From contig CAAGLJ010000057.1 in assembly GCA_900770785.1 (NCBI GenBank), positions 1 through 7,211 on the forward strand: a stretch of 7,211 bases of DNA, given 5' to 3'. Positions 1-6,017 of the stretch are shown in pieces (position 1 is the first letter of the stretch; every line of letters starts with the position of its first letter). Under the pieces are notes generated by a model that was not told the origin of the DNA, searched no databases, and saw nothing but the letters and a program-made list of their open reading frames with translations. This stretch comes from Lachnospiraceae bacterium (lineage in GTDB: Bacteria > Bacillota > Clostridia > Lachnospirales > Lachnospiraceae). Both the position numbers and the translations under genes were made by a program.

Positions 1-299
1 AAAGTTACTGCAAAAATTACGTCCAGTGCAATAAAGGCCAGATTGTAAAGAAGTGTATTTCTTGTGATAATCCAGGCATCCGATGATCGAAATAAAAATT
101 TGAAATTCTCCCAGCCAATAAACCGGCTGCCAAAAATGCCCTCCCGCACATTGAACCGTTTAAAGGCAAGTATAATGCCGCTCATTGGTAAATACTTAAA
201 GACTGCCATCAGCAAAATCCCAGGTAATGCCATCAGGGTGAGAGGCATGCTTTTTTTCAGATTGATTACCCTTCTTCGCCATTTTCCTTTTCTCTGCAT
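1..299 (-). CDS. Sugar ABC transporter permease, LplB/YtcP type (N-terminal part, cut by window edge)
   Basis: This is an inner-membrane permease subunit of a binding-protein-dependent carbohydrate importer. The reading frame gives 99 codons before leaving the window. After a basic start (MQRKGKWRRR) come a hydrophobic segment at about residues 20-34, then FKYLPMSGIILAFKRFN at about 34-50, FIGWENFKFLF, and a second hydrophobic stretch from about residue 84. The order 'FKY(L/I)PM.G...AFK.FN...G...S.(F/W)(V/I)G..NF' is characteristic of the LplB family (COG4209), which pairs with a YtcP/LplC-type permease and an extracellular lipoprotein. The ATG at 299 is chosen; its AGAGGA site (312-317) is 12 bases away, which is long. 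An in-frame TTG at 320 follows a better AGGAGG (333-338), also at 12 bases, so a start 7 codons earlier is possible. It is divergent from the two-component genes, a common arrangement for such transporters. The family call is secure; the sugar is unknown. Confidence 0.9.
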   Translation of the reverse strand, partial: MQRKGKWRRRVINLKKSMPLTLMALPGILLMAVFKYLPMSGIILAFKRFNVREGIFGSRFIGWENFKFLFRSSDAWIITRNTLLYNLAFIALDVIFAVT

Positions 300-351
300 C
301 AGACTTTGATTTCCTCTCAACAGTTTCCTTTCCCTCCTTTATTCAGATTTT

Positions 352-430
352 CCTGAGTTAACCCGTTTTGTGATAATCTCATTATAGTTTTCTGCCCTCT
401 CCCTCACAAGCAGACATATTTTAACTGAGG
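352..430. repeat. Imperfect inverted repeat flanking the permease promoter (possible operator pair)
   Basis: CCTGAGTTAA at 352-361 and TTAACTGAGG at 421-430 are inverted copies matching at 9 of 10 positions, with 59 bases between them. One arm lies downstream of the permease -10 and the other just upstream of its -35, in the middle of the divergent intergenic region. That placement suits binding by a regulator such as the adjacent AraC-type response regulator, but the link is inference, and AraC-family proteins more often use direct repeats. Confidence 0.35.
381..409 (-). promoter_or_regulatory. Candidate sigma-A promoter for the sugar permease gene
   Basis: Read on the minus strand, TTGTGA (409-404) is separated by exactly 17 bases from TATAAT (386-381). 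The -10 is a perfect consensus and the -35 matches 4 of 6 positions. Transcription would start near 374, leaving a leader of about 75 bases before the ATG. The two arms of an imperfect inverted repeat lie on either side of it. Confidence 0.6.
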
Positions 431-464
431 TTTATTTTTTTCGTCTGTTATTTATCGCCGGATA

Positions 465-493
465 TTTAAAGTATTATCAGAATAGGGTACAAT
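465..493 (+). promoter_or_regulatory. Candidate sigma-A promoter for the two-component operon
   Basis: TTTAAA (465-470) and TACAAT (488-493) are separated by 17 bases, matching the sigma-A consensus at 4 of 6 and 5 of 6 positions. The predicted start near 500 gives a leader of about 36 bases carrying the AGGAGG at 522-527. It is arranged back-to-back with the permease promoter, with 55 bases between the two -35 elements. Confidence 0.5.
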
Positions 494-535
494 ATTAAAA
501 GAAACACTAAACATACCGGATAGGAGGGTATTTGT

Positions 536-1618
536 ATGAACATTATGCTTGTAGATGATGACAGATACGTACTGGAAGGATTAAAAAAACTGCTGAACTG
601 GAACGCCTTTTGCGGCAGACTTACCGCTACGGCAAGTAACGGTGCTGAAGCTCTGGAGCTGTTCATGGCCTGCCGGCCTGATGTGGTGATCACCGATATT
701 AAAATGCCGGTTATGGACGGTATGGCCCTGGCCTGCCATATCCATGAACAGTCACCGGACATTACCATTATCCTCTTAAGCAGCTACGGTGAATTTGAAT
801 ATGCCCAAAAAGCGATCCAGTACAAGGTGGCTAACTATATCTTAAAACCCGTTACCAAAGAAAAAATCAATCAACTTCAGCTTCTTTTAGAGGACATTTA
901 CCGCAAACGAACCCATCAGAAGGAAGAATTTTTGAGTAACTGGAAGCCTGGTTTTGAAGATACCATTATGACCGCCTTAAGGAGTCAGGATATAAAAACG
1001 TTTGATGATTTCTTTGCCTCCCCTCACTTCCACGAAAAGCTGGCCCGGGATACCTCCAATGCCTATGGTATACAGCTGATCAGTTTTCTCTATCTCTACC
1101 TGTCTGATTTACATATTGACTCTGCTATCGTGTCAGCCGCCAAAGAAAAAGCCATGAATGAATACTGGAACCTTTCCAGTAAAGCCGCAAAAGCAAATTA
1201 TCTGATCAGTACCTATTATGATACTCTCTTAAGCGTATGCAGGCAGAAAAGCAAAACTCTGGATTCCATCTCCTCCTATGCAAAAGAATATGTAAAAGAG
1301 CACTATACCGAATCTCAGCTTAATATTTCCGCACTGGCCGATAAAATGAACGTCTCTCTTTCCTATCTGAGCACCATTTTTAAGCAGTCCGAAGGAATCA
1401 ATCTGAGCACCTATATCAGCACTCTGCGTCTGAATCATGCAAAGGCATTACTTGCCAATCCCTCCTGTTCCGTCGCACAAGCTGCTCTTCTTTCCGGCTA
1501 TGAAGATGCCAAGTATTTTGCCAGGCTGTTTAAGCGTAAATGTGGTATGACTCCCAGTGAATACCGTAATCTTTCCCTGCAAAGGAATAATCTGCTGCCT
1601 GAAGGAGCTTTATCATGA
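536..1618 (+). CDS. YesN-type response regulator: receiver domain plus AraC DNA-binding domain
   Basis: This is a cytoplasmic transcription factor controlled by phosphorylation, 360 residues. The receiver domain spans about residues 1-120: acidic residues D7-D9, phospho-acceptor D54 in DVVITDIKMPVMDG, switch residue S82 or S83 in LLSSYGEFEYA, and the conserved K104-P105. Residues 125-240 form a linker region with no motif I recognise. An AraC-type double helix-turn-helix fills about residues 245-345, with the first helix pair near ISALADKMNVSLSYLSTIFK and the second near VAQAALLSGYEDAKYFARLF, ending in the typical CGMTPSEYR. AGGAGG at 522-527, 8 bases before the ATG, supports the start. The next gene overlaps its stop by 4 bases (ATGA), so the two are translationally coupled. 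Family knowledge says YesN proteins activate nearby carbohydrate uptake and degradation genes; the divergent permease gene is the obvious candidate target. All key receiver residues are intact. Confidence 0.95.
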   Translation: MNIMLVDDDRYVLEGLKKLLNWNAFCGRLTATASNGAEALELFMACRPDVVITDIKMPVMDGMALACHIHEQSPDITIILLSSYGEFEYAQKAIQYKVANYILKPVTKEKINQLQLLLEDIYRKRTHQKEEFLSNWKPGFEDTIMTALRSQDIKTFDDFFASPHFHEKLARDTSNAYGIQLISFLYLYLSDLHIDSAIVSAAKEKAMNEYWNLSSKAAKANYLISTYYDTLLSVCRQKSKTLDSISSYAKEYVKEHYTESQLNISALADKMNVSLSYLSTIFKQSEGINLSTYISTLRLNHAKALLANPSCSVAQAALLSGYEDAKYFARLFKRKCGMTPSEYRNLSLQRNNLLPEGALS

Positions 1619-3435
1619 GCATAAAAAAGAAAGTTTTCATCACTCTGCTTACCATGACTACCACCGTGTTACTCCTGTCCTGCCTTGTTATTTACGGCTT
1701 ACTCTACCAGACTCTGGTTTCCAGAATCGAGCGTGAGCAGAATACCCTGATTTCTTTAAATCAAAATCTGATTGAAGGCTTTATCAAATCCATGGATCAA
1801 ACTGCTGTCCTGTTGGTAGGTGATGAAGCCATTGGGAAATATCTCAGTCAGGAAATTACTGATACCATGACAAAAATCATGATCAGAAACGGTATGGACA
1901 AACAATTTTCACATTACCTTTCTCTCCAGATTGGCGGAGGAAATTCCTTCTGCCAGAATACTCTGTTCTTAAACAGCAAGCTGCCTATTTCAAAAGCCTT
2001 TACCGCTGAGACCCTGGATACTTCTCTTCCCTGGCGTTCCAGCAATATCCATTCCAATGAGCTGGTAGCCCGACAGGAATGGTATCAGCAGACGCTCAGC
2101 TCACCGAATAAGACCTATCTGTTTGTCAATGAGGCTACAAATGAATTTTGCTATGCAAGAAAAATTCAAAATAATGATTACACAGGTCCCTACTGTCCTG
2201 ATGGCCTGGCTGTTCTCGTCATCCAGGTTCCTCTGGATAAGCTGGAGGAAATATTGTCCATGACGCCAATCACTCCAAACAGCGGCTTTCTGCTTATGCG
2301 AAATGACTTTGAAGTACTGTTTCAAAGTGGCCATAATGGAAAAATTTCAGAAGCTTTATTGCCCTGTTTTAAGGAACAGGGACAGACAATGGATATTCTT
2401 TCTGCCTTTCGTAATACGCTTACCCTGGATGGTGTAAAGTATATTACCTACTACAAGCCTCTGGATAATGGCCTTTCTTTGATGTTTTTTACCCCTTATT
2501 CTGATATTTTGATTCAGGTGGAAGAAATGACCCGTATCTACGCTGCCTTTTCCCTGTTCTTCCTCCTTTTAGCCGTCCTGCTGGCCTTTACCTTTTCCAG
2601 AAAGCTGACCAGCCCCATTATCCGTTTTTCCTCTGCCATTGCTTCTATTGACGATACCAGAGGCTTCGATTTGAATGCACTGCAGGTATCAACGGATTTG
2701 GAAATAAAAATCCTGCAGGAAAACTTCGGAAGGCTGATTTCCAGAATAAATACCCTTATTGAAGATATGCGCCTGCAGGGAGAGCAGCAGACGGCATACA
2801 GGCTCCATGCGCTTCAGGCACAGATTAATCCTCATTTTATCTACAATGCCATGGATACGGTCAGTTGGATTGCTCTGTCCAAAAGCGAGGATGAGATTGC
2901 TTCTATCGTCTCTTCTATTTCCAATTTAATGCGGTATAGTATTACCAACCCCGACAGTCTTGTTCCTTTGCAGCAGGAATTAGCCAATATTCAGGAGTAC
3001 ATCGCTATTCAGAGGATTCGCTATGGTAATAGGATTGATCTGGTGATTGCCTCGGCTTTGCCCACCGATCAGATTCTCATTCCCAAATTTACGGTTCAGC
3101 CTCTGGTTGAAAACTCAATTATTCATGGAAGCTACCCTCACGGTGCAGATATCCGCATTGCCGTCAGTGTACATCAACAGGGAGAGATTCTTATCCTGAA
3201 AATCCAGGATAATGGAAGGGGCTGTGACCCACAGCTTTTAAACCGCTATCTTTCTGATGAAAGAACAGAGCTTTCCGTCAACGGGGGCTTTGGCATCCGT
3301 AATGTGAATGAACGGATACATCTGAATTTTGGGCCAGGCAGCGGGCTCAGTTTTGCCCTGAATGAAGAGAACCAATTAATCGCTGTCCTTACACTGGACT
3401 GGGGCTTCTATCGGAATAAAATGCACATTGGTTAA
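1615..3435 (+). CDS. YesM-type sensor histidine kinase (HPK8 class)
   Basis: This is a membrane sensor kinase of 606 residues, the probable partner of the regulator that ends inside its start codon. Transmembrane segment 1 is at about residues 7-31, followed by an extracellular domain at about 32-307 (cache-like by position and length; no specific ligand motif seen). Transmembrane segment 2 is at about 308-327, and a HAMP-like linker at about 328-381. The His_kinase region follows with LQAQINPHFIYN, phospho-acceptor H407. The ATPase domain has its N box PLVENSIIHG (496-505), G1 box DNGRG (532-536) and G2 box GGFGIRNVNERI (557-568). Every catalytic motif is present, so it should be active. GAAGGAG at 1601-1607, 7 bases upstream of the ATG, supports the start. 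In related loci such kinases sense a sugar or a sugar-loaded binding protein; the stimulus here is unknown. Confidence 0.95.
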   Translation: MSIKKKVFITLLTMTTTVLLLSCLVIYGLLYQTLVSRIEREQNTLISLNQNLIEGFIKSMDQTAVLLVGDEAIGKYLSQEITDTMTKIMIRNGMDKQFSHYLSLQIGGGNSFCQNTLFLNSKLPISKAFTAETLDTSLPWRSSNIHSNELVARQEWYQQTLSSPNKTYLFVNEATNEFCYARKIQNNDYTGPYCPDGLAVLVIQVPLDKLEEILSMTPITPNSGFLLMRNDFEVLFQSGHNGKISEALLPCFKEQGQTMDILSAFRNTLTLDGVKYITYYKPLDNGLSLMFFTPYSDILIQVEEMTRIYAAFSLFFLLLAVLLAFTFSRKLTSPIIRFSSAIASIDDTRGFDLNALQVSTDLEIKILQENFGRLISRINTLIEDMRLQGEQQTAYRLHALQAQINPHFIYNAMDTVSWIALSKSEDEIASIVSSISNLMRYSITNPDSLVPLQQELANIQEYIAIQRIRYGNRIDLVIASALPTDQILIPKFTVQPLVENSIIHGSYPHGADIRIAVSVHQQGEILILKIQDNGRGCDPQLLNRYLSDERTELSVNGGFGIRNVNERIHLNFGPGSGLSFALNEENQLIAVLTLDWGFYRNKMHIG

Positions 3436-3499
3436 AATGCTTCTGCCTGCATTAATTTTTCTGTCCTAAATATATTCTTCCAGAGTTTTTTACCTGATT

Positions 3500-3545
3500 A
3501 AAGAGGGATAAAATCCAAAAATAGATTTTACCCCTCTTTTTCATT
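3500..3545 (+). terminator. Intrinsic terminator of the two-component operon
   Basis: A 16-base arm at 3500-3515 pairs with 3524-3539 with a single A-C mismatch (AAAGAGGG and TAAAATC segments) around an 8-base loop, followed by a T-rich run ending in TCATTTT. It lies 65 bases past the kinase stop. Read from the opposite strand the same stem has only a three-base U run, so it should act mainly on the plus strand. Confidence 0.85.
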
Positions 3546-3569
3546 TTCCCACATCTGTATGAGTTTTTT

Positions 3570-3601
3570 AAAAAAGGTATGGTACCATACTGATATGGTA
3601 C
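3570..3601 (-). terminator. Possible terminator hairpin touching the beta-helix gene stop codon
   Basis: On the minus strand GTACCATA (3601-3594) pairs with TATGGTAC (3589-3582) around a 4-base loop; six bases later comes TTTTTT (3575-3570). The first stem base is the last base of the TAG stop codon. The 3' arm also belongs to a perfect 14-base palindrome, GTATGGTACCATAC (3577-3590). The stem is AT-rich and the T run is offset, so terminator activity is plausible, not certain. Confidence 0.4.
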
Positions 3602-5988
3602 TATGGTGTCACAACCGCTTTATCCAGGGACAATACAGTGTCCGAAGCATTTTCATTTTTGGTTCCGGTAAAGCGGACCTTCAATGTGTGAGAGCCTGGA
3701 GAAAGCTCATCACTCTCAAATAGCAAGGTCTGAAATTTCCTGTCCGGAGAATAGCAGTCCACCATTACTTCTTCCCCATCATCTATGGTGATTCCTGCAA
3801 TTCCTTCATTCTCATCCTTGATCCCAAAGAGCTTTATTCTGGTTCCGGTAAAGCGGAAGTTGACCGATGCCCCCTCAGAATTGGTCCAATGTTCATCCGC
3901 CTCGTAGTTTTTTTCTACCTGATAATTGTCATGATGCCAGATTCCCACATACTCAAACTGATTTTCTGCATTTCCTGTCACTCCATCATTTACGGTTATA
4001 TCCGCCTTTTGCTCATCCACGCTGCTGTCAACCCGTACCCGGTCAATGGAAACATAATGATCACTTGCATATTTTCCCTTTGTTCCCGTCACTCTCAGGG
4101 TCATGGTATGATTTCCGGGGGAAAGCTGTGGGCTGGTATAAACCAGAACTCCATCCTGGGAAGGAATCCAGGAAGAATCCGTACCCGGATTATAAAAATC
4201 AACCATTACTTCTTCTCCTCCGTCTATGGATATTCCACCAATTCCATAATCTGTATCCTTCGTTGCATACAGGCGGATTTTCGTTCCGTTGAATTTAAAG
4301 GTGGCTGTATCCCCTGCTGTATTGGATTTGTGTATTCCCTTTTCATAGCCAAAAGCCTTATCCTCTCTGCTCCAGTCTCCTTCATATCTGAACTGTCCTG
4401 TTTCCTCTCCCACAGTCAGGTCATCATAGGAAACAACCTTTGACCGTTCTGCTGCTTTTGCTTCTCCTGCCGTCACCTCATGTGCCCCAATATCTGGCCT
4501 GCCGCTGTACAAAGCATTACCAAAAAAGTCGAAACCGCCATTGTTCTCTACCATCATGCCTGCATCAATACATGGTGAGCCTGCAAGCAGCTTATAAGCG
4601 TCTGCCGTCTCAATTCCATCATCTCCCCCACCGGGATAGCTGAATTTGGGATCTCCAACTACCTTATGGGCATCTGTGGAAGCTCCCTCATTCCCATAAT
4701 AGCAGTTATAATCGTATACACAGTTTCCATAGGCTGCCTTTCCTTCTACATCAAAAATGTTATTATAGAATTTCCAACCTTTTCCACCGCTGATTTCTAC
4801 ACCGCCTTCTTCATTGTAGATTGTATTATTGTAAAACAGATCATTTGTTCCGCTCCCTGCGGAATGGCGGAATTTTCCGGTTCCATCATTCTGGCTGATA
4901 TTATAACGGAAAATTACCTGGCAGCCCTGAGAGGCTTCATAGGCATTGCAGAGCATATATACTCCATTAGGATTTTCATGGGAATAGTTATACTGATAAA
5001 TATGGGTTCCCCCATTTCCCCAATCCACATCCCATGCCATTCCATCATTTGACCAGGGCTGTCTTGCTACCTCACAATACTGGTATATACAGTCATAGGT
5101 ACGGATTTCAAAGTTGGGAACCATTACTCCAATGGCATAATCATCAATATAGAATCCATTATCCATAGTTGCCACATGATCCACCAGAAGTCCCTGGCAG
5201 TCTCCTATGATAATCGCACTGGCACCAATATCACTGGTGTAAACATTGCGAACCACCACATTCGTAGATTTTCTGGAATTATCGCTTAAATTTGCTGCTG
5301 CATAGTCTGACTGCATATTAATTGCCATTCCCGTACTATGCCAGAAATTACAGTCTTCAATCTTCAGATCATCAAATTTGCAGAACTGATTTCCATAGAT
5401 CCAAATCCGGATTCCGCCACAGGTGTATTGATCTCCACGGTTCTTAATGCTTCCCCAGACAACACCCTTGATATCATGAATATCACAGTTTTTAATGTGG
5501 ATACTGTTTAACTCTCCACCGTTTTCCCCACGGATATAAATTCCCCGTCTGTCTCCTGCATCCACCTCCGCGTCATTGGTGATTTCCAGATTCTGAATGG
5601 TCCAGTATTCCTGATTATTCAGATAAACACACTCATTAACCACTCCATTTCCATTCAAAACCGGCTTGTTCCCTTCTCCATAGCGGTCAATCGTAATATG
5701 GGCTTCCTTCGTACCATTGCCCAAAGGGGCAAAACGCTCTCCGTTCCATACACTGCCTGCCTTAAGTAGAATTTTATCCCCCGGCTGAAAAACCGTCTCG
5801 TTTACTTTCTTTGCCGTTTTCCAGGGCGTACTTTCACTTTTCCCATCATTATTATCATCCCCATTCTTATAATCCACATAATAGGTTGTCCCAACCTCCT
5901 GGGCTGAGACATGATTCGGTACAGCAAAAACAGGGAAAGCCAACAACAGGATAACTACAGCTGCAAATCTTATTATCCATCTCTTCAT
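3601..5988 (-). CDS. Secreted right-handed parallel beta-helix protein with two C-terminal beta-sandwich modules
   Basis: This is an exported protein of 795 residues, probably acting on or binding a polysaccharide; the activity is not identifiable from sequence. A Sec signal peptide covers residues 1-29 (basic MKRWIIR, hydrophobic core, likely cleavage after VSA). The mature N-terminus has TYYVDYKNGDDNNDGKSEST followed by PWKTAKKVN and PGDKILLKAG, the usual opening of pectate-lyase-like beta-helix proteins. Helix rungs run from about 95 to 415, with repeated pieces such as YWTIQNLEITN, HIKNCDIHDI, LKIEDCNFW, YQYNYSHENPNG and FRYNISQNDG. The helix closes with SPCIDAG (471-477) and PDIGAHE (498-504), a pattern seen in 'choice-of-anchor Q' proteins. 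Two related modules follow at about 518-653 and 663-793, resembling galactose-binding-like sandwiches. No cell-wall sorting motif or lipobox is present. GGAAG, 6 bases before the ATG, supports the start. It lies 29 bases after the parvulin-like gene, which suggests one transcript. Confidence 0.88.
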   Translation of the reverse strand: MKRWIIRFAAVVILLLAFPVFAVPNHVSAQEVGTTYYVDYKNGDDNNDGKSESTPWKTAKKVNETVFQPGDKILLKAGSVWNGERFAPLGNGTKEAHITIDRYGEGNKPVLNGNGVVNECVYLNNQEYWTIQNLEITNDAEVDAGDRRGIYIRGENGGELNSIHIKNCDIHDIKGVVWGSIKNRGDQYTCGGIRIWIYGNQFCKFDDLKIEDCNFWHSTGMAINMQSDYAAANLSDNSRKSTNVVVRNVYTSDIGASAIIIGDCQGLLVDHVATMDNGFYIDDYAIGVMVPNFEIRTYDCIYQYCEVARQPWSNDGMAWDVDWGNGGTHIYQYNYSHENPNGVYMLCNAYEASQGCQVIFRYNISQNDGTGKFRHSAGSGTNDLFYNNTIYNEEGGVEISGGKGWKFYNNIFDVEGKAAYGNCVYDYNCYYGNEGASTDAHKVVGDPKFSYPGGGDDGIETADAYKLLAGSPCIDAGMMVENNGGFDFFGNALYSGRPDIGAHEVTAGEAKAAERSKVVSYDDLTVGEETGQFRYEGDWSREDKAFGYEKGIHKSNTAGDTATFKFNGTKIRLYATKDTDYGIGGISIDGGEEVMVDFYNPGTDSSWIPSQDGVLVYTSPQLSPGNHTMTLRVTGTKGKYASDHYVSIDRVRVDSSVDEQKADITVNDGVTGNAENQFEYVGIWHHDNYQVEKNYEADEHWTNSEGASVNFRFTGTRIKLFGIKDENEGIAGITIDDGEEVMVDCYSPDRKFQTLLFESDELSPGSHTLKVRFTGTKNENASDTVLSLDKAVVTP
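3610..4435 (-). repeat. Tandem coding duplication: the two C-terminal modules of the beta-helix protein
   Basis: Residues 518-653 and 663-793 align over their whole length. Shared pieces are F(K/R)F(N/T)GT(K/R)I(R/K)L, G(I)(G/A)GI(S/T)ID, an identical GEEVMVD, then LSPG(N/S)HT, and TGTK near the end. Similarity is visible in the DNA too: CCATTACTTCTTC occurs at the equivalent place in both (about 3761 and 4203), followed by near-identical TCTATGG and ATTCC segments. This points to duplication of one ancestral module inside the gene. Module A carries a few extra residues (WIPSQ region, about 607-611) that module B lacks. Confidence 0.8.
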
Positions 5989-6017
5989 TTCATTCTTCCT
6001 TTCCTTTTATGGCAGAA

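Noticed and set aside
64..309. Plus-strand 81-codon open frame
   Set aside because: It is antisense to the permease frame, which has a clear family match; this one has none.
355..376. Possible catabolite-repression (cre) site on the minus strand around ACAAAACGGGTTAAC
   Set aside because: The central AAAACG fits, but several of the conserved outer positions of the cre consensus do not match, so support is too weak.
3867..4443. Two overlapping plus-strand open frames of 141 and 184 codons
   Set aside because: They lie antisense within the two C-terminal modules of the beta-helix gene, overlap each other in different frames, have no clear ribosome binding site, and encode no recognisable motif.
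4666..5052. Plus-strand 128-codon open frame with hydrophobic stretches
   Set aside because: It is the antisense of beta-helix rungs; the hydrophobic, Ile-rich look follows from complementing Asn/Asp/Tyr codons. No ribosome binding site or family match.
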